DNA of 48,014 nucleotides, taken from positions 1-48,014 of the forward strand of contig DVDV01000248.1 of NCBI GenBank assembly GCA_015296075.1. The letters run 5' to 3'. Position 1 is the first letter of the stretch. Each line of letters opens with the position of its first letter. The translations under genes were made by a program, and so were the position numbers. The notes beneath the pieces were generated by a model. That model was not told where the DNA came from and searched no databases. It was given only the letters and a program-made list of their open reading frames with translations. This DNA comes from Leptolyngbyaceae cyanobacterium M33_DOE_097 (GTDB taxonomy: Bacteria > Cyanobacteriota > Cyanobacteriia > Leptolyngbyales > Leptolyngbyaceae). Shown piece after piece: positions 24,930 to 34,096 of this stretch.

Positions 24930-26627
24930 ATGGCTCTGTACAGGAAGCGATTTGTGAATGGTGTTGCTGCTCTCGCCCTTAGTTTTGGGGTCAGCACTGC
25001 GGCTTTAGTGCCAAAATCGGCGCAAGCGGCTGAAAAGATTTACATCACATACGGCCCCTTTGCGACTTCGCTACCCGTGAAGTCTTTAGAGACGTTTGCT
25101 GCGACGGGAACCATTGACAGAGATTTCCAGTTTTTTGCCCGCAACCTCGATGCCAACGCTTTAGCCCAATTTCGAGAAGTCTTGCGGCGGCGCTTCAAAA
25201 TTAGTCCGGTGGCGTTTAATCAGTTAGCCTATACGCGCATGGGCGAAGATGGCCTCAAAAGCCTTGGGCTAATTATCAAAACTGAGACTGGGGATAACGG
25301 CGCGATCGCGTTGCGGGGAGCAATGACGCTAGCGGCCAACGATCCACAAGGGTTCAGCATGGTTAGTCTGCTGCAGCAATACCCCAGTCGCAATGTGCAG
25401 ATCGATGCTCAGCAGTTGCTGAAGTTGCAGCAATATCTGACGACGGTGATTGATTATCGCGATACTTCAGTCGTTGCGATTCAAGCGCAAGCCAAACGTG
25501 AGGTTTCTGTCGAAAAACCTCCCAACTTTAGCCAGATGGAGGCACTTTGGAAACCGGGCAAGCTCCCCTATCGAAAATTGACTTTCACCGTCCCCAGCTT
25601 TGGCTACGTGCTGCCTCCCACCACCCAACGGCCGGTGCGAAATTTTCCACTGGACGTTTACTTGCCTCAATCAAACCAGCCACTACCGATTGTGGTGTTG
25701 TCTCACGGTTTGGGTTCTCGGCGGCAAGATCTCGCTTTTTTAGCCGAACACCTCGCTTCTCACGGCTTTGTGGTGGTGGTTCCAGAGCATTTAGGCAGTA
25801 ACAAAGGCGCTCAGACCGCTTTAGCTGAAGGGTTACTCTACGCTGACCCCAGTCAGACCGAGTTTGTCGATCGCCCCCAAGACATTCAGCGATCGCTCGA
25901 TTTTCTGACCAGCCGCGTCAAAACCGACCCCAACCTCCGAAACCGGCTCAACTTCAATGCGATCGGCATGATTGGGCATTCCTTTGGCGGTTACACAACC
26001 CTAGCAATCGCGGGGGCTGAGCTTAATCTGCAACGGCTCAGTCAAATCTGCAAAATTGATCGGGTGTATGTGAATCCCTCGGTATTTCTGCAATGCAGTG
26101 CCGATGGGTTGCCAACCACGGGCTATCGTTTGCGTGACCCGCGCATCAAAGCCGCGATCGCGATCAACCCCGTTGCAGGTGAGGTATTCGACAGCAAAGG
26201 TGTTGGCAAAATCCAAATTCCGATGATGCTGATTTCTGGCACCAATGATTTCGTCACCCCGGCTTTAACCGAGCAGATTCACCCGTTTCTGTGGCTGACC
26301 AGTAAGCAAAAGTATCTGGTTACAATGCAACCTGCCAGCCATAATTCCTTTTACCCACCGATGAAAAACTCGCCGCCCCCTAGTGCGGTGGGTAAGCTGT
26401 TGCAGGGACCCGATCCGGTGCTGGGCAGTCAATATGTGAAGGCGCTGAGCGTGGCGATGATGCAAGTACATCTCAACAATCAGGCTAATTACGCGCCCTA
26501 CCTGACTGCAAGTTACGCCCAGTTTCTGAGCCAAAGCCCACTGGAGCTGCGCATGGTGCGATCGCTCACAGCTGAGCAGCTAGAAGCCGCCTTTGGCAAG
26601 AAACCCCCGATCCCTATCTTTCCTTAG
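24930..26627 (+). CDS. Secreted alpha/beta hydrolase with N-terminal DUF1400
   Basis: A 565-residue exported hydrolase. A signal peptide (1-33, ending SAQA-A) precedes DUF1400 at about 35-165 (ITYGPFATSLPVKSLETFA, and so on), a cyanobacterial domain always found in front of this type of hydrolase. The catalytic domain starts near 235 with LDVYLPQSNQPLPIVVLSHG. The nucleophile is Ser351 in IGHSFGGYTT; the acid is probably the Asp in ISGTNDFVTP and the base the His in PASHNSFYPP. It resembles platelet-activating-factor acetylhydrolase and dienelactone hydrolase families. The substrate, probably an ester or lipid in the periplasm, is unknown. Confidence 0.88.
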   Translation: MALYRKRFVNGVAALALSFGVSTAALVPKSAQAAEKIYITYGPFATSLPVKSLETFAATGTIDRDFQFFARNLDANALAQFREVLRRRFKISPVAFNQLAYTRMGEDGLKSLGLIIKTETGDNGAIALRGAMTLAANDPQGFSMVSLLQQYPSRNVQIDAQQLLKLQQYLTTVIDYRDTSVVAIQAQAKREVSVEKPPNFSQMEALWKPGKLPYRKLTFTVPSFGYVLPPTTQRPVRNFPLDVYLPQSNQPLPIVVLSHGLGSRRQDLAFLAEHLASHGFVVVVPEHLGSNKGAQTALAEGLLYADPSQTEFVDRPQDIQRSLDFLTSRVKTDPNLRNRLNFNAIGMIGHSFGGYTTLAIAGAELNLQRLSQICKIDRVYVNPSVFLQCSADGLPTTGYRLRDPRIKAAIAINPVAGEVFDSKGVGKIQIPMMLISGTNDFVTPALTEQIHPFLWLTSKQKYLVTMQPASHNSFYPPMKNSPPPSAVGKLLQGPDPVLGSQYVKALSVAMMQVHLNNQANYAPYLTASYAQFLSQSPLELRMVRSLTAEQLEAAFGKKPPIPIFP

Positions 26628-27156
26628 TTGAGTGAGCGATCGCCCCTGCAACCTCCGCCTCACGTCCCCCATCCCCTCTGTAAACGAGCCAAGCGTGAAA
26701 CTAATGACCCTCATCGTCTGGCTAGCTAACCATTCAACACTCACCCACATCACCTTGCGGGGGGTGTAGGGGAAAGTTCCCCGATCTTGCGGCGCCGCCG
26801 CCCCCAAATCTTCGCTTAACTCCCAAAAAAGCTTCTCATAGAGCAGTTTTTCCGAGTCAGCCCCCCGAAGGATTACCTCCAAAAAAGCTGAGCTTATTCA
26901 TCGTTGTTGTGAAAACTTTAGAAGCATTAGTCTTCATTCAACTTCCAATGCTGCCTTAACCAAAAAAGGGCTACAGATTTTCTGCCTTTAAATTAGCCAT
27001 GCCCTTCATTAGGAGCGGTGCCAAACGCCGGGGGATATCTATCTGTCGCGATCGCAAATTAGACCGCCATGCATCAACCTGCCTCTATCCAGCAAATTAC
27101 ATAGCTCTCATTTCTAAAGGGCGCATCATCATCATGCGCCCTGATCCAGCTTGGCA
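26628..27156. other. Spacer with an interspersed repeat
   Basis: Between the hydrolase gene and fabG (convergent). The left half is copy B of the interspersed repeat; the right half (26870-27156) is AT-richer and shows no gene. TAAAGGGCGCATCATCATCATGCGCCCT near 27115-27142 contains an inverted repeat (AGGGCGCAT and ATGCGCCCT) that could act as a terminator for fabG, which ends at 27157 on the minus strand. Confidence 0.4.
26636..26860 (-). repeat. Interspersed repeat, copy B (inverted with respect to copy A)
   Basis: Read on the minus strand this matches 20744-20962: CTGACTCGGAA, then TTAAGCGAAGATTTGGGGGC, GTGTTGAATGGTTAGCTAGC, and GTGAGGCGGAGGTTGCA ending in a HIP1 site. The two copies enclose the methyltransferase, nagB, nagA, TspO-like and hydrolase genes in inverted orientation. 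An open frame on the minus strand (26580-26882) is a by-product of the repeat. Confidence 0.75.
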
Positions 27157-28228
<1,072 letters not shown>

Positions 28229-28546
28229 ATGACGGTCAAAAAGCAGTTTGCATCCTTTGAAGCCATGATTGCAGAGTCTGAGCTGCCCGTTTTAGTCGAT
28301 TTTTATGCGACCTGGTGTGGCCCCTGTCAGATGATGGCGCGAATCTTAGAGCAAGCCAGCAGCCAACTCCGGCAAAAGGTCAAGATTGTAAAAATTGACA
28401 GCGAAAAATACACCCGTCTGGCAAGTCAATACCACATTGCTGCATTGCCAACCTTAATTTTGTTTAAACAAGGGCAAATTGTCGATCGAATTGAAGGAGT
28501 TTTAACGGCAGATCAACTGGTGCAACGTCTCCAGGCTTACATTTAG
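28229..28546 (+). CDS. Thioredoxin, y-type-like
   Basis: A 105-residue thioredoxin that reduces disulfides in target proteins. The active site is FYATWCGPCQMMARIL with the WCGPC motif, and the cis-proline loop is AALPTLILF. The sequence resembles cyanobacterial and plastid y-type thioredoxins (short VKKQFASFEAMIAESELPVL start and DRIEGVLTADQL end), which supply antioxidant peroxiredoxins; the type assignment is from memory. I choose the ATG at 28229 because GAGGAG precedes it at the right distance; an upstream in-frame ATG at 28208 has none. A terminator follows. Confidence 0.9.
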   Translation: MTVKKQFASFEAMIAESELPVLVDFYATWCGPCQMMARILEQASSQLRQKVKIVKIDSEKYTRLASQYHIAALPTLILFKQGQIVDRIEGVLTADQLVQRLQAYI

Positions 28547-28584
28547 ACAGCCAATACTGTTAATTTTTATAAATAAAGTTCAGG

Positions 28585-28606
28585 GCGCTCATGATGGGCG
28601 CTTTTT
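28585..28606 (+). terminator. Intrinsic terminator of the thioredoxin gene
   Basis: A seven-bp stem (GCGCTCA at 28585-28591 with TGGGCGC at 28595-28601, one G-U pair) and a three-base loop are followed by TTTTT to 28606. It lies 39 bases after the thioredoxin stop. Confidence 0.7.
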
Positions 28607-29089
28607 CGCAGCGTTGCGGCTTTCACCTCCCCTTGCAGCTTAACTGGATGAATAATTGGCTTCTGCACAAAAAACCTTTCAGAGTTTTTTGTTTAGGCTA
28701 GACCCTTGAATGTGAGGGGTTTGGGGCGTTTGTGATCGCGCTTTCTCAAGTCAAGAATTAGAGTTTGAGCCACTAAGAAAAGAAAAAGAGTCAAGCAAGG
28801 GCTTAAAAACACTGATTTGCTAACACTTCCAAAATCGAATCTATCAATAGTTTGGGCTTATAGTTTTCGGTTTTGTTGGCTTCAACCAATCTCAAAAAGC
28901 CACATATCTTAAAGGTTTTACGGTTACACCTACAAAAACTAGACCATAGAATAGAACATTAAAATTCCGGGTAGGTCGAAAGTTCAGGGTATTTGGTAGG
29001 TAACTCACCCGGTTTTTAGGTAGCTCTCAAATGATGAGAGATTCCATTTCAAAAACTATTCAGTGTCCTGTAGTAGGTAGGAGACTTCA
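28607..29089. other. Spacer upstream of the HU gene with GGTAGGT-type short repeats
   Basis: Roughly 480 bases without a gene. Close to the HU gene, four occurrences of (G)TAGGTA-like words appear in about 110 bases: GGTAGGT near 28971, GGTAGGTAA near 28994, TTAGGTAGC near 29018 and AGTAGGTAGGAGA near 29073. The last one includes the ribosome-binding site AGGAGA ahead of the ATG at 29090. They might be regulator sites, but no known consensus is claimed. Confidence 0.35.
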
Positions 29090-29383
29090 ATGAATAAAGG
29101 TGAATTAGTTGATGCGGTAGCCGAAAAAGCCAGTGTAACCAAAAAACAAGCGGATGCCGTGCTATCCGCTGCCCTGGAAGCGATCGTTGATGCGGTGAGC
29201 GATGGTGATAAAGTGACGTTGGTTGGGTTTGGGTCGTTTGAGTCTCGCAACCGTAAAGAGCGAGAAGGGCGTAACCCCAAAACAGGCGATAAGATGAAGA
29301 TTCCCGCGACCAAAGTGCCTGCGTTCTCAGCCGGAAAACTGTTTAAGGAAAAAGTTGCACCTGTCGGAAAGTCTAAGAAGTAA
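29090..29383 (+). CDS. hup: HU family DNA-binding protein
   Basis: A 97-residue nucleoid-associated protein of the HU/IHF family, forming dimers that bend DNA. The N-terminal helices (MNKGELVDAVAEKASVTKKQ) and the beta-arm region (VTLVGFGSFESRNRKEREGR, NPKTGDKMKIPATKVPAFSA) are classic, with the intercalating proline in the arm (RNPKTG). The C-terminal tail is Lys-rich (KKEKVAPVGKSKK-like). AGGAGA precedes the ATG by several bases. The single cyanobacterial HU is essential in the species studied. Its 3' end overlaps the proposed TTG start of the decarboxylase gene. Confidence 0.96.
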   Translation: MNKGELVDAVAEKASVTKKQADAVLSAALEAIVDAVSDGDKVTLVGFGSFESRNRKEREGRNPKTGDKMKIPATKVPAFSAGKLFKEKVAPVGKSKK

Positions 29384-30455
29384 TCCTGCTGTTACAAGCA
29401 TCTCTGATTCTCGCCCGTCTCATGGGGGCAATCTCGTTTGGGCGGCAACGCTGGCGGGGTGCGCCCCTGAGCAAATTTTGGATTTTTCAGCCAGTATTAA
29501 TCCCTTAGGGCCGCCTGCTAGCGCGATCGCAGCGATTCAGGCGGGGTTGGCTGGTTTGTGTGCTTACCCTGATCCGCATTACCACAATTTAAAAGCCGCG
29601 ATCGCCGCCTTTCATGGCATTTCCCCAGAGTGGGTTTTGCCAGGAAATGGGGCTGCTGAGTTGTTGACCTGGGCCTGTCGTGAATTGGCAGACCTTGATA
29701 CGGTCGTGTTGCCCGTCCCGGCGTTTGGTGACTATACTCGCGCGTTGCAGGCGTTTGGTGCTGCCATCCAGCCAACTCAGTTGCCGCTTGACTCGCAGGC
29801 CAATGATTTTGCTGTTTCAAGTCCTTCAGGCCAGGTGGGGCTGCTGCTCAATAACCCCCACAACCCAACCGGACAACTCTTCTCAAGAGATGCCATCTTG
29901 CCCTGGCTAGAGCAGTTTGCCCTGGTTGTCGTCGATGAAGCCTTTATGGATTTCTTGCCCCCCACTGAAGATGAAAGTCTGATTGAGTGGGTCAAAGATT
30001 TTCCCAATTTAGTGATTGTGCGATCGCTGACCAAGTTCTATAGCTTGCCGGGTCTGCGATTGGGCTATGCGATCGCTCATCCTGAGCGGCTGCAACGCTG
30101 GCAAACCTGGCGCGATCCCTGGTCGGTGAATGCGTTAGCGGCGGCTGTTGGCGAAGTCGTGTTAAGTGATGCTTCCTTTCAAACCCAGACCTGGCAATGG
30201 TTAGGCACCGCAAGACCGCAACTCTTCTCAGCGCTGACTGAGCTGCCGGGGTTAAAGCCCCTGCCTGGAGTAGCAAACTTTTTATTAGTCGAGTCTGAGC
30301 ATTCTGTGCCTGAGCTGCAAGCCAGATTACTCAAACAACACCAGATCTTAATTCGCGACTGCCTCAGTTTTGCCGAGTTGGGCGATCGCTATTTTCGAGT
30401 TGCGATTCGCACAGAGGCCGAAAACCAGCGGCTGATTACGGCACTCAATCACTAA
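29355..30455 (+). CDS. cobD: Threonine-phosphate decarboxylase-like aminotransferase (CobD family)
   Basis: A 366-residue class I/II PLP enzyme resembling CobD, which decarboxylates L-threonine-O-3-phosphate to aminopropanol phosphate for the cobamide nucleotide loop. Features: HGGNLVWAATLAG and LDFSASINPLGPP at the N-terminus (typical CobD), CAYPDPHYHNLKAAIA, GNGAAELL, the LLNNPHNPTGQLFSRD motif, the VVDEAFMDF Asp, and the PLP-lysine in RSLTKFYSLPGLRLGY. It is close to histidinol-phosphate aminotransferase, but the N-terminal signature favours CobD. No ATG is available near the start; the first usable codon is TTG at 29355, which overlaps the hup 3' end by 29 bases in another frame, suggesting translational coupling. 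Confidence 0.82.
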   Translation: MHLSESLRSNPAVTSISDSRPSHGGNLVWAATLAGCAPEQILDFSASINPLGPPASAIAAIQAGLAGLCAYPDPHYHNLKAAIAAFHGISPEWVLPGNGAAELLTWACRELADLDTVVLPVPAFGDYTRALQAFGAAIQPTQLPLDSQANDFAVSSPSGQVGLLLNNPHNPTGQLFSRDAILPWLEQFALVVVDEAFMDFLPPTEDESLIEWVKDFPNLVIVRSLTKFYSLPGLRLGYAIAHPERLQRWQTWRDPWSVNALAAAVGEVVLSDASFQTQTWQWLGTARPQLFSALTELPGLKPLPGVANFLLVESEHSVPELQARLLKQHQILIRDCLSFAELGDRYFRVAIRTEAENQRLITALNH

Positions 30456-30546
30456 CTTTGCCTGAAGAAATAACCTGGGCGGCTAGTCAAAGGTAAAAGG
30501 GAAAGGGTAAAAGGTAGAAGGAGATTTACCGTTTGGCGGCGGGCAC

Positions 30547-32001
30547 ATGGCTGTTGACTACGATTTAGTTGTAATTGGGGCATCCCCAGCGGGATTTGAG
30601 GCAGCAATCGCCGCTAATCAAGCAAAAGCACGGGTTGCACTCGTGACGCAAGGTATTGAGCCTGGCCCCATACGATTGGGCTATCGCGCTTTGTTAGAAG
30701 TGAGCCATCTGGTTAGTGCAGCCGAGCGATCGCACCAATTAGGCATCGTTGACGGCAGTGCGATTCGACTGCATCAGGTGTTGGTGCAACAAATTCAAAA
30801 TTGGCAGGCAGCGGTTGCAACGGCAGTGGCTGATCACTATTCTCTAGCCGTGTTAGCCAGTAAGGGAATTGAGGTGATCGCGAGTGCTGGAGCGTTTCAC
30901 CGCAAGCCGAGGCTGAGTTTTGAGGTTGATGGGCGATCGCTGCGATCGCGGCGCTACTTGCTGGCCTTGCCGAGTCAACCACAACTGCCGCCTATTTTGG
31001 GTTTGCGTGACGTGAGTTACTTGAGCAGTGCCGATCTGTTGCACAAATTGCCTGCTTTACCGCCGCAAGCCCATCTATTAGTCTTAGGCGCAACTCTCGC
31101 GACGGTTGAGTTGACTCAAGCCTTGAACATTCTGGGCTTTCAAGTCACGGTGATGATTCCCACGCTAGGCCAGACATCCAACTACGACATCGAAGCGCTC
31201 CAATTTCTGCAAACGCAGCTTGAAGCGGCAGGCATTAAAGTTCTGCTGCAAGCTCCAATTACACAAGTGCGGCAGCTGCATGGCAAAAAGTGGGTGCAAG
31301 CCGGAAAAACAGCCCTCGAAGCCGATGAACTGATCATTGTGAGCGATTTTGCCACTCCGGTGCGCCACGCGCTTAACTTAGATGCGATTGGTGTGGCTCA
31401 TCAGGGGGATGTGCCGCTGATCAACCCGTACTTTCAAACCACAAATTCCAAAATTTACGACTGTTACGGCTTAGTTGCAGCTTTGCCTGCTTACCAAATC
31501 AGCGATCGCCACGCAAGACTGGCAGCCACCAACGCGATCGGATTGGGCTTTGCGCAAAAACCTTTTTGGAGTGTGCTACCTAGTGGGTCTATCGCCTCTG
31601 AACCACCCTTTGCCTGGGTTGGGCTTTCAGAGACAGCGGCAAAGAGCCGTTATGGTCGCGATTATGTTGTTCTGCGGCGCAATTTTGTCGATGTTCAGCA
31701 AGCCCAAATTGAGGGAGCAACCGAGGGATTTTGTAAACTCGTGCTGCGTCGTAATGGCAAGCTAGTCGGTGCGAGCGTGCTGGGTCGGTATGCCCAAGAA
31801 TGGATTGGGATAATTGCGTTGGCAATTCAACAGCAGATCCCACTGCAAAAACTGCATCAAATTGCGGCGTCCGATTCGACTTTTGTCGCAATTTTGCCCC
31901 AACTTGCGTATGATTGGCGACACCAACAATTAAAGCAAAATCACTTACACGAAGACTTGTTGGCAGGTTGGTTTAACTGGCAACGCGGCCGCGTAAAATA
32001 A
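30547..32001 (+). CDS. FAD/NAD(P)-dependent oxidoreductase lacking the redox disulfide
   Basis: A 484-residue flavoprotein of the dihydrolipoamide dehydrogenase/mercuric reductase fold. The FAD-binding motif is VIGASPAGFEAA near residue 9; the second nucleotide-binding motif is LVLGATLATVELTQAL near 180, a relaxed GxGxxG. The C-terminal dimerisation domain is present (about 355-470). However, where dehydrogenases of this family have CxxxxC after the first helix there is only GPIRLGYRALLEV, and the C-terminal His-Glu pair is missing too (IAASDSTFVAIL). A disulfide-exchange reaction is therefore excluded; a different electron acceptor or a structural role is likely. Similar cysteine-less homologues occur in other cyanobacteria. 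The ATG at 30547 fits the fold. Confidence 0.8.
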   Translation: MAVDYDLVVIGASPAGFEAAIAANQAKARVALVTQGIEPGPIRLGYRALLEVSHLVSAAERSHQLGIVDGSAIRLHQVLVQQIQNWQAAVATAVADHYSLAVLASKGIEVIASAGAFHRKPRLSFEVDGRSLRSRRYLLALPSQPQLPPILGLRDVSYLSSADLLHKLPALPPQAHLLVLGATLATVELTQALNILGFQVTVMIPTLGQTSNYDIEALQFLQTQLEAAGIKVLLQAPITQVRQLHGKKWVQAGKTALEADELIIVSDFATPVRHALNLDAIGVAHQGDVPLINPYFQTTNSKIYDCYGLVAALPAYQISDRHARLAATNAIGLGFAQKPFWSVLPSGSIASEPPFAWVGLSETAAKSRYGRDYVVLRRNFVDVQQAQIEGATEGFCKLVLRRNGKLVGASVLGRYAQEWIGIIALAIQQQIPLQKLHQIAASDSTFVAILPQLAYDWRHQQLKQNHLHEDLLAGWFNWQRGRVK

Positions 32002-32022
32002 GGGCTGTTGAAACCCCTGTCA

Positions 32023-32340
32023 TTAGGCTGAAACCGTTCTGATTTCTGCGCTTGTCGCGTCTGAGACAAACGGGGCAGCATCCTTTGAGAAACTCTCGGT
32101 CTTCGCTGCTGGAGACAGAGGATGCTGGTGGTGATGCGCACTAATCGCTTGCTGCTGCCAGATGATAATGCCCTCTAAGTTTTCCCAAGCAGGCATGAAC
32201 GGTGGTGCTGCAACAGAACAGGCTTTCCAGTGACTTTGAACCATCACATTGAGGCGTTGGCAATGCCCGCCCCGACGGCCTTCGGGAGTGTAGTATCGGC
32301 AGTGCCGACAGTGAGGTGATGACGAGTCAAGAGTATCCAT
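32023..32340 (-). CDS. Conserved cyanobacterial small protein with a four-Cys motif
   Basis: A protein of about 105 residues whose central part is a conserved cyanobacterial motif: PHCRHCRYYTPEGRRGGHCQ, then RLNVMVQSHWKACSVAAPPF and PAWENLEGIIIWQQQ. Four cysteines (two in CxxC, one in GGHC, one in WKAC) could bind a metal such as zinc or an Fe-S cluster; this is inference. The C-terminal 40 residues are low complexity. Start: ATG at 32340 (MDTLDSSSPHCRHC) gives the family-like N-terminus; an in-frame ATG at 32436 would add 32 poorly conserved residues. It converges with the flavoprotein gene. Confidence 0.72.
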   Translation of the reverse strand: MDTLDSSSPHCRHCRYYTPEGRRGGHCQRLNVMVQSHWKACSVAAPPFMPAWENLEGIIIWQQQAISAHHHQHPLSPAAKTESFSKDAAPFVSDATSAEIRTVSA

Positions 32341-33079
32341 AGAGGGAGCTTTACGAGCGCTATCTTTCTTTATTGTCTGCGACCCAAAATGTAGGTTTAA
32401 GGCTGCAAAAACTGCAACATCCCAGCCCAAAGCCATGTTTGAGCGATCGCTGACAAAAAGGTTGTTTTACAATCTTTTCGGTTTTATGAAACCTAGGTAA
32501 ATCTCTAAAGAGCGATTTGTACAATCACCCTAAAAAAGGATGCGTATTTGGGAAAAATCACTGGGGATCAAGCCAAAAGAACTACGCACTTCCTCAGGCT
32601 AACAACAGAATTTTTTGCCTGTTTCAGAAGATTCACTGATAAGAACGCTGGTATGAGTTAACTTTTGAAAACGATCCCGATCTGGCTAAACTTACGATCC
32701 CCACTAGGTTGTGAAACACCACTCCCAAGCAAGCCTGTTTTAACAGCCGCCGCTTTTTCCCCCTCATTAAGTCCAGTAGCGCATGGAGAATGATGCTTTC
32801 AATTCAATCATCACAAGTTTCGTCCATCTAGACAGCGACTTTTAATAAATCTGTTACAGCCACGTAGCCACTGCGATCGCACGAGTTGATCGTTGCTCTG
32901 TAGGCGATTTGGCGATGAGAGATTCCAATCAATCCCATCCATCAGGCGAAAGTTAAAACTTGAATGCCGCATTTTTAGAAGTTCTTGCTATAGTCTCTCA
33001 GGAGTTTTTTTGGAAGGGGAGCTAGTGACAGCCAATGAACTGGAACTAGAGACCCGTCTGTACGTAAATAAGAGTTGCC
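32341..33079. other. Long spacer, no gene seen
   Basis: Around 740 bases between the divergent small Cys-rich gene and the next membrane-protein gene. It is AT-rich and carries only one HIP1 site near 32875. An open frame at 32893-33192 overlaps the start of the downstream gene in another frame and has no protein-like composition. The right part (near 32990, TATAGT) may hold the promoter of the gene at 33080. Confidence 0.35.
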
Positions 33080-33826
33080 ATGCACGCAACAGAACAGTTG
33101 AAAAATCAAGTATCATCAGCCGTTGCTCGAGTACTACTCAAGCGATCGCCCGCGCATCTCAGCCCAACTGGATTTGGGGAATTTTCCTATAACCTTGCAG
33201 CTCAGCAACGTCTAATTTCGATCTTGCTCGTCAGCGGAGCAGGGGTGTTGCTGGCCTTCCCCTTTGTGGTGGACTTTATTCTGCGTGACATGAGTACGCT
33301 GCTCAAGCACTCTGTCAAGCTACCCGCCTGGAGCTATGGTGGGTTTTTGATGTTTGCTCTGACGGCAGGGGTTGGAGCCGCGTTGCTCTGGCTACGAGCC
33401 GATGAAACGGAGCAGTATGCCCTGGCCGAGGAGAATGTTGGCAAAGCGTTGCATAGTCTGCGCCAGGAGGGTTGGCACATTCGCTCTGGAGTGCCTAATG
33501 CTCAGACGGGGCACGATATGGTATTGCTCCACTCGCCCTATCAAGTCGCGTTTGCTCTTTACATCTACCCTGAAAAGGGGCATGTGACGCTATTTGGCAA
33601 ACATTTGGTGCAACGACTTGCGTCTCGCCAACAGTTCTTCAAATTTGACCTGTTAGAAGCTGCCCAGCAACGAGCAATGGCGTTGCAACGCTACTCCGGA
33701 GATCGCCTGATGATTCCGGTCTTGGTCTTCGCCGGGGCGATCGTCGAGGTACCCCGCAACCCGCTCAATGGAGTCTACGTGCTCGACTTAAATAACCTGG
33801 TGTCATGTTTGCGGCTGCTGACTTAG
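33080..33826 (+). CDS. Hypothetical protein with two membrane spans
   Basis: A 248-residue protein I do not recognise with confidence. Two hydrophobic segments at about residues 45-68 (LISILLVSGAGVLLAFPFVV) and 85-108 (GGFLMFALTAGVGAALLWLR) form a hairpin in the membrane. The cytosolic C-terminal half (about 115-248) has alternating strands, such as HDMVLLHSPYQVAFALYIYP and GHVTLFGKHLVQRL, in an arrangement that faintly recalls nuclease-related NERD or restriction-endonuclease folds, but no complete catalytic motif is visible. The last segment (VYVLDLNNLVSCL) is strand-like. Start taken at the ATG 33080. It stands alone. Confidence 0.6.
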   Translation: MHATEQLKNQVSSAVARVLLKRSPAHLSPTGFGEFSYNLAAQQRLISILLVSGAGVLLAFPFVVDFILRDMSTLLKHSVKLPAWSYGGFLMFALTAGVGAALLWLRADETEQYALAEENVGKALHSLRQEGWHIRSGVPNAQTGHDMVLLHSPYQVAFALYIYPEKGHVTLFGKHLVQRLASRQQFFKFDLLEAAQQRAMALQRYSGDRLMIPVLVFAGAIVEVPRNPLNGVYVLDLNNLVSCLRLLT

Positions 33827-34096
33827 CGTTGCAACAGAGCTAAACGGGTAGATTGTCGCAACAAAATTGTGACTGCTTTACAAAAAGTGACTCGTCAGGC
33901 AAGACCGCTTTTGCCAAACGACCAATGACCAAAACTGCAAAATATCTCAGGCGACTACCAGGGCGATCGCCTTTGTAACCGTTGTCTCACCTGTCCCTTC
34001 GATAAACGCTCAATTGCCTAAAAATTCTCCCTGGCTGCCCACATTCTTTAAGAAGTTGAGCAACTAGGGAGAATTGAATGTTTCGCAACGCAGAAC

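Noticed and set aside
32893-33192. 99-codon frame before the membrane protein at 33080
   Set aside because: Overlaps the real start in another frame and lacks domain features.
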